Counted from the first letter of the stretch, positions 8,880 to 18,742 are shown. The stretch is DNA of 64,000 nucleotides from Sphingomonas sp. BK235 (GCF_004345855.1 NZ_SLXN01000006.1:248001-312000); one strand, 5' to 3'. The notes: generated by a model from the sequence alone, not told the origin. Program-made: numbers and translations.

Positions 8880-9833
8880 TCAGACGCGGCGTTCGTCCCC
8901 CAGCGCGCAGGGCGCGCCGGTCTCGACCTGGATCGTGGCATGGCCGATCCCGAACCGCGTGTGGAGCATGTCCTGCGCCGCATGGAGGAAGCCGTCGCCC
9001 GGGTGACCGCCCGGCATGCAGAGATGCGCGGTGAGGCTCGGCTCGGTGGTCGACATCGGCCAGATGTGGAGATCGTGGATCCCGGACACGCCCGGCAGCG
9101 CGGCGAGCGCGGCGCGGACCCCGTCATAGTCGATCCCGCGCGGCACCGCCGACAAGGCCATCTCCACCGTCTCGCGCAGCAGCCCCCAGGTCTGCCAGAA
9201 GATCACCGCGGCGATGACGAGGCTCACCGCCGGATCGATCCAGCCGAAGCCGCTGAGATAGAGGGCGATCCCGGCCACCACCACGCCGGCGGAGACGAGC
9301 GCGTCGGCGAGCATGTGGAGATAGGCACCGCGGATGTTGACGTCGCCCTCGCGCCCGCGCGCGAACAGCCAGGCAGTGACCGCGTTGACCGCGATCCCCG
9401 CACCGGCGACGAGCGAGACGGTGAGCCCGGGCACGTGCTGCGGCGCGCCGAAACGATGCACCGCCTCCAGCGCGATCGCCCCGATCGCGACGAGCAGCAG
9501 CAGCGCGTTGGCGAGCGCGGCGAGGATGGTCGAGCCCTTGAGCCCATAGGTGAAGCGCTTCGACGGTGTCGCGCGCGCCAGCGTCGCGCCGCCCCAGGCG
9601 ACCGCAAGGCCGAGCACGTCGGAGAGATTGTGCCCCGCGTCGGCGAGCAGCGCCATCGATCCGAAGGCGAGCCCGGCGGCGCCCTCGGCGACGACATAAG
9701 CGAGGTTGAGCCCGATCCCGATCGCGAAGGCGCGATCCCAGCGCTCGGGCGGGGCGTGATGGTGGTGGCCGTGCGAATCGTGGTCGTGGTGGTGATGCGC
9801 GTGCGCGTGCGCGTGGTGGTGACCGTGGCCCAT
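8880..9833 (-). CDS. CzcD/ZitB-type cation diffusion facilitator
   Basis: A 317-residue CDF efflux transporter, probably for zinc or related ions. The N-terminus is a histidine-rich metal-binding tail (MGHGHHHAHAHAHHHHDHD). Six TM helices follow, with the paired HxxxD metal sites in ALLADAGHNLSDVLG (TM2) and HMLADALVSAG (TM5), and then a C-terminal cytoplasmic domain. Both HxxxD motifs and the His-rich tail separate it from the other CDF protein at 5724-6677. It is convergent with the polyprenyl synthase gene, with 32 bases between the stops. Confidence 0.93.
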   Translation of the reverse strand: MGHGHHHAHAHAHHHHDHDSHGHHHHAPPERWDRAFAIGIGLNLAYVVAEGAAGLAFGSMALLADAGHNLSDVLGLAVAWGGATLARATPSKRFTYGLKGSTILAALANALLLLVAIGAIALEAVHRFGAPQHVPGLTVSLVAGAGIAVNAVTAWLFARGREGDVNIRGAYLHMLADALVSAGVVVAGIALYLSGFGWIDPAVSLVIAAVIFWQTWGLLRETVEMALSAVPRGIDYDGVRAALAALPGVSGIHDLHIWPMSTTEPSLTAHLCMPGGHPGDGFLHAAQDMLHTRFGIGHATIQVETGAPCALGDERRV

Positions 9834-9925
9834 GCAGCGGCGTCTACCATCGCCGGGGCGGGCCGCGCCAGCGGTGCGGTGACGCTGGGTGGAGGGGGCT
9901 CTCCGCTAGGGTGTGATCCACCTGG

Positions 9926-10133
9926 CTTGAACCAGCGCCGTGCTCCTGCTTTCGCGGGACCTTTGCGAAACCTTCCGTCATCCCGGACTTGGTCCGGGAT
10001 CCACCGTGCCGCGGACCGCCGGTGCGTTGCTCTCGCGGAAGCGTGGATCCCGGAACACGTCCGGGATGACGGTAGCGGCGGAGCGTTGCGCGGCTTTTGC
10101 AAAGGTCTCGCGTCCGCAGGAGCACGGTTCAAG
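9926..10133. repeat. nested inverted repeat containing family 1 (copy 2)
   Basis: Outer arms 9926-9970 and 10095-10133 are inverted copies with small differences: both read CTTGAACC, then GTGCTCCTGC, then ACCTTTGC. The left arm carries four extra bases (AGCG). Inside lies a family 1 palindrome (9976-10071). It looks like one mobile palindrome inserted in the loop of another. The 342-base gap between the CDF gene and recN holds nothing else I can identify. Confidence 0.85.
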
Positions 10134-10175
10134 CGAGATGAGTGACGTCGAGCGAATCGCTCGCCGCCCCCGTCC

Positions 10176-11831
10176 TCACGCGGTCTCGAGCAGCCGCTCC
10201 GCCTGCGCGCGCGCCTCGTCGGTGACGGTCGCGCCGGAGAGCATCCGCGCGATCTCCTCGCGGCGCTCGACCGCGTCGAGCGGGCGGACGCCGGTGCGCG
10301 TCACCACCCCGTCGCTCGACTTGGCGATCAGCCAGTGGGTGGCACCGCGCGCCGCCACCTGCGGGCTGTGCGTCACCACCAGCAGCTGGGTCGCCTGCGC
10401 CAACCGCGCGAGCCGCTCGCCGATCGCGCTCGCGACCGCGCCGCCGACCCCGCGGTCGATCTCGTCGAAGATCATCGTCGACGCGCCGCCTTCCTGCGCC
10501 AGCGCCACCTTGAGCGCGAGGATGAAGCGCGACAGCTCGCCGCCCGACGCGATCTTGGCGAGCGCCGCGAAGGGCGCGCCCGGGTTGGTCGCGATCTCGA
10601 ACTCGACGCGGTCGCGTCCCGCCGCGGACCAGTCGCTCTCGGCCAATGGCGCCACCACGGTGCGGAAGCGCGCGGCGTCGAGCTTGAGCGGCGCGAGCTC
10701 GGCCGCGACCGCCGCGTCGAGTCGCGTCGCGGCCTCGCCGCGGGTAACGCTCAGTCCCGCCGCCGCGGCCTCGTAGCGCGTGCGCGCCTGCGCCACGTCG
10801 CGCTCCAGCCCGGTCAATCCTTCCTCGCCGGCGTTGAGTTGCTCGAGCTGCGCCGCCAGGTCGCCCGTCAGCGCGGCCAGCTCGTCGGGCTGGACGCGAT
10901 GCTTGCGCGCCATGCCGCGCAGCTCGAACAGCCGCGCCTCGTCGTCCTCGAGCTGGCGCGGGTCGTACAGCAGCGCCGCCGCGGCCTCGCGCAGCCGCTC
11001 CTCTGCGACACCCCCCTCGATCAGCGCGCGATCCACCGCGGACAGCGCGTCGGTCAGCGCGGGATGATCCTCCGCGATCCGCTCCAGCACGCGCGCGGCC
11101 TGGCGCAGGTGCGTCAGCGCGCCGTCGCCACCGTCGAGATGGTCGGTCACCGCGTTGAGGTCGTCGGCGACCTTCTCGGCGCGCTGCATCGCGCGGCGGC
11201 GCTCGGCGAGCGTCTCCTCCTCGCCCGGCTCGGGTGCGAGCGCGGTCAGTTCGGCGACCGAATGTTCGAGCCACTCGCGGTCGCGCTGGGCGGCGGCGAT
11301 CCCCTCGCGCGCCGCGTCGAGCGCGCGCTCGGCGGACCGCCATGCCGCATGCGCCGCCGCCACCGCGCGCGTGTCGCTGCGCGCGAAAGCGTCGAGCAGC
11401 GCGCGGTGGCCCGCCGCGGCGAGCAGGCCGCGATCGTCGTGCTGGCCGTGGATCTCGACCAGCAGCGCGCCGATCTCGCGCAGCAGCGCGGCGGAGGCGG
11501 GCTGGTCGTTGACGAAGGCGCGGCTGCCGCCGTCGGCCTTGACGATGCGACGGATGATGAGCGGCTCGCCGGGATCGAGATCGAGCCCGTTGTCGGCGAG
11601 CAGCGCGGCGGCGGCGGGCGGTGCGTCGAAGCTGGCGGTCACCACCGCCTGCGCCGCGCCGCTGCGCACCAGCCCGCTCTCGCCGCGGCGCCCGAGCGCG
11701 AGCCCGAGCGCGTCGAGCAGGATCGACTTGCCCGCGCCGGTCTCGCCGGTCAGCACGCCGAGGCCCGGCCCGAATTCGAGCTCGAGCGCCTCGATCAGCA
11801 CGACGTCACGGATGGATAGCGCGGTCAGCAT
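10176..11831 (-). CDS. recN: DNA repair protein RecN
   Basis: A 551-residue SMC-like ATPase acting in double-strand-break repair. Walker A GETGAGKS is at residues 29-36. A long coiled-coil-rich middle follows, then the C-terminal ATPase half with GGELSRFILALKV (signature), MIFDEIDRGVGG (Walker B) and VVTHSPQVAA (switch). Length matches the family. It lies downstream of bamD on the same strand with a 60-base gap, a neighbourhood common in sphingomonads. Confidence 0.97.
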   Translation of the reverse strand: MLTALSIRDVVLIEALELEFGPGLGVLTGETGAGKSILLDALGLALGRRGESGLVRSGAAQAVVTASFDAPPAAAALLADNGLDLDPGEPLIIRRIVKADGGSRAFVNDQPASAALLREIGALLVEIHGQHDDRGLLAAAGHRALLDAFARSDTRAVAAAHAAWRSAERALDAAREGIAAAQRDREWLEHSVAELTALAPEPGEEETLAERRRAMQRAEKVADDLNAVTDHLDGGDGALTHLRQAARVLERIAEDHPALTDALSAVDRALIEGGVAEERLREAAAALLYDPRQLEDDEARLFELRGMARKHRVQPDELAALTGDLAAQLEQLNAGEEGLTGLERDVAQARTRYEAAAAGLSVTRGEAATRLDAAVAAELAPLKLDAARFRTVVAPLAESDWSAAGRDRVEFEIATNPGAPFAALAKIASGGELSRFILALKVALAQEGGASTMIFDEIDRGVGGAVASAIGERLARLAQATQLLVVTHSPQVAARGATHWLIAKSSDGVVTRTGVRPLDAVERREEIARMLSGATVTDEARAQAERLLETA

Positions 11832-11891
11832 CGGCCTGCGCTCCTTAGCGGCGATTCGCGCGTCTGTTTACCCCGTTTGTTCCGCGCCGCG

Positions 11892-12875
11892 TTACTGCGG
11901 GCCGGTCGGGGTGGTGGCGGGCGTGTCGGTGACCGCGCCGGGCGCGGTGCTGCCCGAGGGATTGTCGCCCCCCGTGGTGGTCGGCGTCGTCGGTGCGGGC
12001 GCCTCGGCGCTGGGCGGCGGCGCGGTCGCCTCGCCCGGCACGCCGGGACGCGTCGCCACCGGCACGATCAGCTCGCCGGGCGCGAGCGGCGCGATCGGCT
12101 TGGCAGGATATTGCTGCATCAGCTTGTACGCGCGCTGGTACCAGTCGCTGCCGGGGTAATTGGCCCCGAGCACCGCCGCGGCCTTCTCCGCCTCGGGGCG
12201 GACGCCCAGCGCGAGATAGGTCTCGGTCAGCCGCATCAGCGCCTCGGGCGCGTGAGTCGTGGTCTGATATTGGTCGACGACGCGGCGGAAGCGCAGCGTG
12301 GCGGCGAGCCATTGGCGGCGCCGCTCGTAGAAGCGCCCGATCTCCATCTCCTTGCCGGCGAGATGGTCGCGCACCAGGTCGATCTTGAGCCGCGCGTCGG
12401 CGGCGTAGCGCGTGTTGGGATAGCGCCGCGTCAGCTCGCCCAGCGCGTCCTGCGCCTGCTGGGTGATCTTCTGGTCGCGCGTGACGTCGTTGATCTGCTC
12501 GTAATAGCTCATCGCGACGAGGTAATAAGCGTAAGGCGCGTCGCGGTTGCCGGGGTGGACCGAGAGGAAGCGCTGCGCGCCCTGGATCGCCTGGGTATAG
12601 TCGCGGTTCAGGTAGTAGCTGAACGACCCCATCAGCTGCGCGCGCCGCGCCCAGATCGAATAAGGGTGCTGGCGCTCGACCTCGTCGAACAGCGCCGCCG
12701 CTTCCTTGTAGCGCCCCTGATCGAGCCGCAGCTTGGCGGCGGAATAGAGCGTGCCGACGTCGCGCGCGACATAGGGCAGATCGGCGCGGTTGCGGTTGCC
12801 CGCACAGCCGGCGATCGGAAGCGCGAGCGCGGCGACGAGACCCAGCGAGAGCGGGCGGAAAAGGGGGGTACGCAT
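11892..12875 (-). CDS. bamD: outer membrane assembly lipoprotein BamD
   Basis: A 327-residue lipoprotein of the BAM complex, which inserts beta-barrel proteins into the outer membrane. The lipobox ALPIAGC places the lipidated Cys at residue 24. Five TPR-like repeats occupy about 40-265 (AAKLRLDQGRYKEAAALFDE, YPNTRYAADARLKIDLV and so on). The C-terminal tail (from about 270) is rich in Pro, Ala and Thr and longer than in E. coli BamD. The ATG at 12875 is used because it starts the signal peptide; upstream in-frame sequence is not conserved-looking. It precedes recN. Confidence 0.95.
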   Translation of the reverse strand: MRTPLFRPLSLGLVAALALPIAGCAGNRNRADLPYVARDVGTLYSAAKLRLDQGRYKEAAALFDEVERQHPYSIWARRAQLMGSFSYYLNRDYTQAIQGAQRFLSVHPGNRDAPYAYYLVAMSYYEQINDVTRDQKITQQAQDALGELTRRYPNTRYAADARLKIDLVRDHLAGKEMEIGRFYERRRQWLAATLRFRRVVDQYQTTTHAPEALMRLTETYLALGVRPEAEKAAAVLGANYPGSDWYQRAYKLMQQYPAKPIAPLAPGELIVPVATRPGVPGEATAPPPSAEAPAPTTPTTTGGDNPSGSTAPGAVTDTPATTPTGPQ

Positions 12876-12990
12876 CGACCCGGCTCTTAGCTTAAGGAGG
12901 TCGCGGCGAACAACGGCTTTCGCGCGGACGCAACACGCCGCGTGGACGACACGTTGTCGCCGCACTCTCGCTCGCACCCAAGGAGTTCGC

Positions 12991-13815
12991 ATGCCCGCCA
13001 CCCTGCTCGCCACCAAGCGCGTCGAGAAGCCCTGGGGCCGGCATCACCTCTTCCCCGGCTTCCCCGATCCCGCGCCCGATGCCGCGCCGATCGGCGAGAT
13101 CTGGTTCCAGTCGCCGCATCCGGAAGAGCCCGAGCTGCTGATCAAATATCTGTTCACCAGCGAGAAGCTCTCGGTGCAGAATCATCCCTCCGACGAGGAA
13201 GCGCACAAGCGCGGCCTGCCGCGCGGCAAGGACGAATGCTGGACGATCCTCGCCGCCGAACCCGATTCGACGATCGCGCTCGGCCCGCTCCAGCCGATCA
13301 CGCGCGAGGAGCTGCGCAGCAGCGCCGAGGACGGCAGCCTCGAGCACAAGCTCGACTGGCGCCCGGTGAAGGCCGGCGACTTCCTCTATTCGGAATCGGG
13401 CGTGATCCACGCCATCGGCGCGGGACTGACGGTGATCGAGGTGCAGCAGAACTCGGACACCACCTATCGACTGTTCGATTATGGTCGCCCGCGCGAGCTG
13501 CACCTCGACGACGGCGTCGCGGTGGCGCACCTAGACCCCTACGTCCCCTACGCCTCGCCGGGGGAGGTCGCGCCGGGGCGCACCATCCTGGTCGAAGGGC
13601 CGAAGTTCGTGCTGGAGCGCTGGACCGGCGGCGCGCGCGAGATCGTCCTGCCCGAAGGCGCGACCGGCTGGCTCGTCCCGATCCGCGGCACGGGGGTCGT
13701 CGGCGGGGTGGAGTGGAAGGCGGGCGAGTGCGTCACCGTGACCGGCCACGAGCAGCTCCACGCCTCCAACGACGCCGACCTGCTGTTCGCCTACCCGGGT
13801 ACGCGCCGCCTGTGA
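12991..13815 (+). CDS. manA: mannose-6-phosphate isomerase, class I
   Basis: A 274-residue type I phosphomannose isomerase, a zinc enzyme linking fructose-6-phosphate to mannose-6-phosphate for GDP-mannose and exopolysaccharide precursors. The zinc-binding cupin segments are visible: LSVQNHPSDEEAHKRG near residues 62-77, and a SGVIHAIGAGL segment at about 137-147 with EVQQNSDTTYRLFDYGR after it. It is shorter than enteric ManA but normal for the short bacterial form. The ATG at 12991 follows AAGGAG with good spacing. It is divergent from bamD. Confidence 0.92.
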   Translation: MPATLLATKRVEKPWGRHHLFPGFPDPAPDAAPIGEIWFQSPHPEEPELLIKYLFTSEKLSVQNHPSDEEAHKRGLPRGKDECWTILAAEPDSTIALGPLQPITREELRSSAEDGSLEHKLDWRPVKAGDFLYSESGVIHAIGAGLTVIEVQQNSDTTYRLFDYGRPRELHLDDGVAVAHLDPYVPYASPGEVAPGRTILVEGPKFVLERWTGGAREIVLPEGATGWLVPIRGTGVVGGVEWKAGECVTVTGHEQLHASNDADLLFAYPGTRRL

Positions 13816-13830
13816 CCCGTGTGGCGGTGC

Positions 13831-13910
13831 CGCTAACATAGGCTAAGTTGCTGGAAATCATATCCAGAGTAAATCTTCTTTGCTCCATTCCCACGTGTTC
13901 CATGTTAGCG
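13831..13910. promoter_or_regulatory. AT-rich region with inverted repeats upstream of the PAS/winged-helix gene
   Basis: A perfect 9-bp inverted repeat, CGCTAACAT (13831-13839) and ATGTTAGCG (13902-13910), brackets an unusually AT-rich stretch. A smaller palindrome CTGGA-N7-TCCAG lies at 13851-13867. The arrangement, ending 14 bases before the start of a DNA-binding protein gene, suggests paired operators and autoregulation. No binding data; inferred from symmetry and composition. Confidence 0.5.
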
Positions 13911-13923
13911 ATACGCATCAGCG

Positions 13924-14640
13924 ATGAAGCGCATCGCGGGCGTGGACACGGGGGTGGAGATGGATCGCGCGGCATCGCGCAGCCTGATGAGTTGCCTGAC
14001 CGACGAGCAGATGCGGCTGGTCGACGCGGACGACGATTATATCGCGATGCTCGGTTACGACCGTGACAGGCTGATCGGGCGCAGCATCTTGGAGATCACG
14101 CACCAGGACGATCGCACCGTCAACCGCCAGCGGTCCGAGGCGCTGCTCGCCGGGGGCGAGCCCTATTCGATCACCAAACGCTATATCGCGGCGGACGGCA
14201 GCGCGATCTGGGTCACCAACCACGTCAGCCTCTTCTACACCGGCACCAACCGTCGCCAGCTCGCCACCGTGGAACTGCTCGAGACACCGCGGGTCGAGGA
14301 CCAGCGCCGCCTGCTCCGCGTCGCGGCCGAGCGGATCCTGGCGAAGCGGCGGCTGCGCACGCAGTATTTCCAGGGCGAGATGTTCGGCGAACCCGCCTTC
14401 GACCTGCTGCTCGACCTGTTCGTGCAGCAGGTGTCGGGGCGGCAGACCTACACCACCAGCGCGGCGGTCGCCTCGGGCGCGCCGCTGACCACCGCGCTGC
14501 GCCAGATCGCGATGCTGGTCGATCGCGGGCTGGTGACGCGCGAGGCCGATCCGGTCGACCGCCGCCGCGTGCTGCTGCGCCTCACCAGCGAGGGATCGCA
14601 GCAGATGTGGGACTATCTCGCCGCGGCGGAGAAGATCTGA
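13924..14640 (+). CDS. PAS domain protein with C-terminal winged helix
   Basis: A 238-residue regulator. Residues about 25-120 form a PAS sensor (DDDYIAMLGYDRDRLIGRSI, HQDDR, RYIAADGSAIWVTNH). The C-terminal part (about 150-238) is a MarR-like winged helix: FDLLLDLFVQQVSGRQTYTT, ALRQIAMLVDRGLVTREADPVDRRRVLLRLTSEG. The D-x-DRR wing is typical of MarR proteins. It would bind DNA under control of a PAS ligand or redox signal. The start may be 13924 or the ATG at 13960. Upstream is the AT-rich palindromic region. Confidence 0.82.
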   Translation: MKRIAGVDTGVEMDRAASRSLMSCLTDEQMRLVDADDDYIAMLGYDRDRLIGRSILEITHQDDRTVNRQRSEALLAGGEPYSITKRYIAADGSAIWVTNHVSLFYTGTNRRQLATVELLETPRVEDQRRLLRVAAERILAKRRLRTQYFQGEMFGEPAFDLLLDLFVQQVSGRQTYTTSAAVASGAPLTTALRQIAMLVDRGLVTREADPVDRRRVLLRLTSEGSQQMWDYLAAAEKI

Positions 14641-14802
14641 CCGCCCGCCACGTTTCATCGCCGGACTGGCGCGCTTCATCGCAGCGCGGCGAGGCGTGTC
14701 ATTGCCGGTTCAGTCGCCAATCGGTCTAGACGGCGCCCCGGCCCGGCGACGGGCCACAGTCGATTCCGTCGGCGTCACCGCCGGCGCGGAGTGAAGATTC
14801 GC

Positions 14803-17040
14803 ATGACCGACGTCCCTCGACCGCGACCGGGACGCACGCTCGCCGCCGCGTTGACCCCGTTGGCGCTCGCCACCGCGCTCGCCGCGGCCGCGCCAGCGCT
14901 GCCGGCGCGCGCGCAGGCGATCATGCCCGCCGCCAACCCCGATGCCGACCGGCTCGCCGACCTGGTACGGCGGATCGGCGCGTCGCCGCGCGATCTCTCC
15001 GCGCTGGTCGAGGCGGGCGAATTGTCGTTCAAGCTGGGCGATGCCACCGCCGCGGCGGCGCTCTACAAGCGCGCCGAGGCGATCGACCCGCGCAACGCGC
15101 GCGTGAAGGGCGGGATCGCGCGCATCCTCGTCGCCGGCGAGCGCCCCGGGGAGGCACTGCGCTATTTCGACGAGGCGCAGCGTTATGGCGCGGTGATGGC
15201 GCGCTACGCCGACGATCGCGGGCTGGCCTATGATCTCATCGGCGAGCAGGAGCGCGCGCAACGCGACTATCGCCTCGCGCTCGCGCAGGGCGGGGGGCAG
15301 AGCGACGAGCTCGACGAGATCCGTCGTCGCTACGCGCTGTCGCTCGGCATCTCGGGGCGGCAGCAGGAGGCGCTGGCGGAGATCGACGCCCTGCTGCGCC
15401 GCTCCGACCGCGGTGCGTGGCGCGCGCGGGCCTTCATCCTGGCGATGGGCGGCGACGTCGCCGGTGCCAACCGGATCGCGACCGGCATGATGCCGCCGGG
15501 CATGGCGCAGGGGCTCGCCGCCTTCTTCCAGCGGCTGCCGACGCTGAACGCCGCCGACCGCGCCTTCGCCGTGCATTTCGGCGAGGTGGCGCCGACCCCG
15601 GCGCGGCTCGCCGACGCGCGCATGGTGCCGGTGCTGCCCGTGCTCGGCGCCGATCCTTACGCGCCGCGCCGCGTCGAGGTGGCCGCCGCCGCGCCCGCGC
15701 CCGCCGCGACCAAGCCGCTCTCGCGCGGCGAGCAGCGCCGCCGCCTCAAGGAAGCCGAGCGCCAGCGCCAGATTGCCGCGCGCGCTGCCGCCGCGGCCGC
15801 GCGCGCCCGGCCGCCGAGCCGCCAGGTCGCCGCCGCGGCGCCCGTCACGGCCACGCCGCCGGTCGCGCCGCCGGCCGCCGTCACCGCGACCGCCTCGCCG
15901 CCCATGTCGACGCCGGCGGCTCCGGCGCCCCAACTCGCCGCCGCGACGCCGCCCGTCGCCGCACGCGCGGCCCCGCCTCCCGCGACCGCGCCGACGTCGA
16001 CACCGGCGACCGCGACCGCGAACGTTGCGGGAGCGCGGCCCGCCGGCGCACCGGTGCAGGGTACGCAGCTCGCCGCCGCGACGCCGCCCCCGTCGACCGC
16101 ACCGCGGCCGACCGGCAGCGCGATCCCGCCTGCGGCAACGACGCCGCCCGCGCCCTCGGTGGCGGCGGCGGCGGCGCGGCCGACCCCGCCGCGGCTCGGC
16201 GAGGATTCGATCCTCGCCCGGATCGTCGCGGGCATCTCGGTGCCGGGGGCCGAGCTGGGCGTCACGCCGATGCCGGGGGCGCAGCGCGTCGTTGCGGTGG
16301 CGGCGCCGCCCGCGCCCACCGGCGCGTCGATCGAGGAGGCGGCGCGCGCGGCGGAGCGCAACGTGGCCGCCGACGAGCAGAAGCGTCAGCGGCTCGCCGA
16401 GGCCAAGCGGGTCACCACGCGCGAGGTCGCCGCCGACGCGCCGGCCGAGCCCGTCCGCGGCCAGCGGCGCCAGCTCGCCGCCGCCGACGCGAAGCGGTCG
16501 GCCCGCGACGCCGTCGAGGAGGCTCCCGCCACGGGCAAGCGCGCGCGCGGGACCGTCGCGAACGAGGACGCGTCGACGCGGGGCGCCGGGCGCAAGGTCG
16601 CGGACCGCGCCGACGCGACCAAGTCCAGCGCAGGCAAGTCCAGCGCGGGCAAGACCGGGGACGAGCGCGCCACCGCGAGCAAGAGCGGCAAGGCGGACGG
16701 AACCGCGAAGACAGACAGGGGCGACAAGGCGGAAAAGGCCAACAAGTCGGCGCGCACGACGCGCGACGAGCCGCCGCGGATCTGGGTGCAGGTCGCGGGC
16801 GGCGCCAATGCGGACGATCTCGGCAAGGCGTGGAAGGCGGCGCAGGGCAAGGCGCCCGCGCTCGCGGGAAAGCGCGCCTACACCACGCCGCTGCGCGCCA
16901 CCAACCGCGTCGTCACCGGGCCGTTCAAGACCGAGGCCGAGGCGCGTGCGATGGTGAACACGCTCGCCAAGCAGGGACTCTCCGCCTTCACCTTCACCAG
17001 TGAGGCGGGGCAGAAGGTCAGCCGGCTCGACGCCAAGTGA
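14803..17040 (+). CDS. TPR and SPOR domain envelope protein
   Basis: A 745-residue secreted or periplasmic protein. A signal peptide (to about residue 38) is followed by TPR-like repeats (about 45-250). Next is a very long Ala/Pro/Thr-rich linker (about 285-440), a charged Lys/Ala/Asp-rich stretch (about 500-660), and a SPOR domain (about 665-745: [41 protein letters not shown]). SPOR domains bind denuded peptidoglycan at division sites. An in-frame GTG at 14791 is an alternative start. The stop overlaps the dgt start (GTGA). Confidence 0.85.
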   Translation: MTDVPRPRPGRTLAAALTPLALATALAAAAPALPARAQAIMPAANPDADRLADLVRRIGASPRDLSALVEAGELSFKLGDATAAAALYKRAEAIDPRNARVKGGIARILVAGERPGEALRYFDEAQRYGAVMARYADDRGLAYDLIGEQERAQRDYRLALAQGGGQSDELDEIRRRYALSLGISGRQQEALAEIDALLRRSDRGAWRARAFILAMGGDVAGANRIATGMMPPGMAQGLAAFFQRLPTLNAADRAFAVHFGEVAPTPARLADARMVPVLPVLGADPYAPRRVEVAAAAPAPAATKPLSRGEQRRRLKEAERQRQIAARAAAAAARARPPSRQVAAAAPVTATPPVAPPAAVTATASPPMSTPAAPAPQLAAATPPVAARAAPPPATAPTSTPATATANVAGARPAGAPVQGTQLAAATPPPSTAPRPTGSAIPPAATTPPAPSVAAAAARPTPPRLGEDSILARIVAGISVPGAELGVTPMPGAQRVVAVAAPPAPTGASIEEAARAAERNVAADEQKRQRLAEAKRVTTREVAADAPAEPVRGQRRQLAAADAKRSARDAVEEAPATGKRARGTVANEDASTRGAGRKVADRADATKSSAGKSSAGKTGDERATASKSGKADGTAKTDRGDKAEKANKSARTTRDEPPRIWVQVAGGANADDLGKAWKAAQGKAPALAGKRAYTTPLRATNRVVTGPFKTEAEARAMVNTLAKQGLSAFTFTSEAGQKVSRLDAK

Positions 17041-18209
17041 TCGTCGCCACGACGCCCGCTCCCTGGGCCGCCGATCCCGCGCGCAGCCGCGGTCGGCTCC
17101 ATCCCGAGCAATCGGGCGACCGCGGCCCGCGCGACGCCTTCCAGCGCGACCGCGACCGCATCATCCACTCGATCAGCTTCCGTCGGCTGCGCCACAAGAC
17201 CCAGGTCTTTCTCGCCCCCGACGGCGACCATTTCCGCGTCCGGCTCACCCACAGCCTCGAGGTCGCGCAGATCGGACGGACGATCGCGCGCGCGCTCGGC
17301 CTCAACGAGGATCTCACCGAGGCGCTGTGCCTCGCGCACGACATCGGCCACCCGCCGTTCGGCCATGCCGGCGAGGACGCCTTGCGCGACGCGACGCGCG
17401 CGCATGGCGGGTTCGATCACAACGGCCATACGCTGCGCACGCTGATGCGGATCGAGCGGCCGTATCCGCGCTGGCCCGGGCTCAACCTCAGCTGGGAGAC
17501 GCTGGAAGGGCTGGCCAAGCACAATGGCCCGGTGCGCCATCCGGGCTGGGCGCTCGCCGAGGCCGATCGCGACGCCGCGCTCGCGCTGGACACCTATGCC
17601 TCGCTGGAGGCGCAGGTGGCCGCGCTGGCGGACGATATCGCCTATGACAATCACGATATCGACGACGGTCTGCGCGCGGGGCTGCTGACGCTGGATCAGA
17701 TCATGGCGGTGCCGTTGGTGGCGGCGGGCTGGGCGCGGGTCGCGGCGCGGTTCAGCGACGTGCCGCGGGCGCGGCTCGCGGGGGAACTGATCCGCAGCCA
17801 GATCGGGGCGATGGTCAACGACCTGATCGAGGAATCGCGACGCCGGATCGCGACGGCGGGGGTGGCGAGCGTCGACGAGGTGCGCGCCGCGGGGCGCGCG
17901 CTGATCGCCTTCTCGCCCGCGATGGCGGGGGAGGAACGCGCGCTCAAGCGCTTCATGTACGCCAACCTGTACCACCATCCGCGCCAACTGGCGGCAGCGG
18001 CCGCGGCGGCGCAGGTGGTGACGGCGCTGTTCGCCGCCTATCGCGACGACCCGGCGCGCCTCCCCGAGGAGTGGCGCTCGCGCCTGCCCGAGGGCGAGCC
18101 CGGCGTCACGCGCCATATCGCGGACTTCATCGCCGGGATGACCGACCGCTACGCGATCGCGCGCTATCGCGAGGTGGTCGGCGCGATCGACCTGCCCGAC
18201 GGCTTCTGA
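17037..18209 (+). CDS. dgt: deoxyguanosinetriphosphate triphosphohydrolase-like protein
   Basis: A 390-residue HD-domain dNTP triphosphohydrolase. It hydrolyses dGTP (or other dNTPs) to the nucleoside and tripolyphosphate. The metal-binding signature is visible as [10 protein letters not shown] and [17 protein letters not shown] (about 62-120), with a further D in [11 protein letters not shown]. The GTG at 17037 overlaps the previous stop. In many sphingomonads dgt lies beside erpA and argS; here erpA is 18 kb away, so the cluster is partly rearranged. Confidence 0.93.
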   Translation: MIVATTPAPWAADPARSRGRLHPEQSGDRGPRDAFQRDRDRIIHSISFRRLRHKTQVFLAPDGDHFRVRLTHSLEVAQIGRTIARALGLNEDLTEALCLAHDIGHPPFGHAGEDALRDATRAHGGFDHNGHTLRTLMRIERPYPRWPGLNLSWETLEGLAKHNGPVRHPGWALAEADRDAALALDTYASLEAQVAALADDIAYDNHDIDDGLRAGLLTLDQIMAVPLVAAGWARVAARFSDVPRARLAGELIRSQIGAMVNDLIEESRRRIATAGVASVDEVRAAGRALIAFSPAMAGEERALKRFMYANLYHHPRQLAAAAAAAQVVTALFAAYRDDPARLPEEWRSRLPEGEPGVTRHIADFIAGMTDRYAIARYREVVGAIDLPDGF

Positions 18210-18417
18210 TCGGCCCGACAGGTACGTAGAGAGGCGCGGTACAGCGACGGCATAGGCCGCACGGTCGACCGTGTATCCGGCCTGGGCTCACGCCACCGGA
18301 ACCTTCGCCCCGCGCCCGCGACGTCCGAGAAGTCGCTTCACGACGTTGAAGGGACTTGTGTCCGACGGGCGCCGCCCGGCTCACCCGCAGCGGGTGAACC
18401 GAAGCGAATGCCCGCGC

Positions 18418-18445
18418 GGTCACCCTCCAGCGCGGGAGGGTGACC
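18418..18445. terminator. hairpin between convergent dgt and small secreted protein gene
   Basis: GGTCACCCTCC (18418-18428) pairs perfectly with GGAGGGTGACC (18435-18445). No T-run follows on the plus strand, so it is terminator-like rather than a textbook Rho-independent site. A second imperfect stem (GGCTCACCCGC/GCGGGTGAACC) lies just upstream at about 18379-18401. Confidence 0.55.
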
Positions 18446-18454
18446 GCCAAGTCC

Positions 18455-18742
18455 TCAGTTGGTCGCGCCGCTCGCGTTGGTCGGCAGCGGCTGCGCGGCG
18501 CGGAACGAGACCGGCACGCCATTGGCCTTGCCCGAGACGCGGTCGCCGTTCACCACCAGGCGGAAGCGGGCACCACGGCCGACCTCATGCCCCTCGATCA
18601 CGGTGCGCTGCGCGTCGAGCGCACTGGTGGTGTAGACATAGGTGTGACCGTCGCGCGTGAAGCTGCGCTCGGCCGGGGCCGCGCCGGCGGCGGTGGCGAG
18701 CAGCGCGGTCGCGCCGGCGACGATGAGCGAGAGAGTCCGCAT
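18455..18742 (-). CDS. small secreted hypothetical protein
   Basis: A 95-residue protein with a clear Sec signal peptide (MRTLSLIVAGATALLATAAGAA) and a mature part of about 73 residues: RSFTRDGHTYVYTTSAL, GARFRLVVNGDRVSGKANG. It has no cysteines. The pattern of alternating hydrophobic residues suggests a small beta structure. The ATG at 18742 has AGGAG upstream. A near-palindrome GCAACATGAATGTTGC lies about 45 bases upstream. No function is assigned. Confidence 0.75.
   Translation of the reverse strand: MRTLSLIVAGATALLATAAGAAPAERSFTRDGHTYVYTTSALDAQRTVIEGHEVGRGARFRLVVNGDRVSGKANGVPVSFRAAQPLPTNASGATN

Noticed and set aside
5724..9833. The two cation diffusion facilitators as a duplicated pair
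   Set aside because: Both happen to be 317 residues, but their metal-site motifs, His-rich tail and loops differ; they belong to different CDF subgroups.
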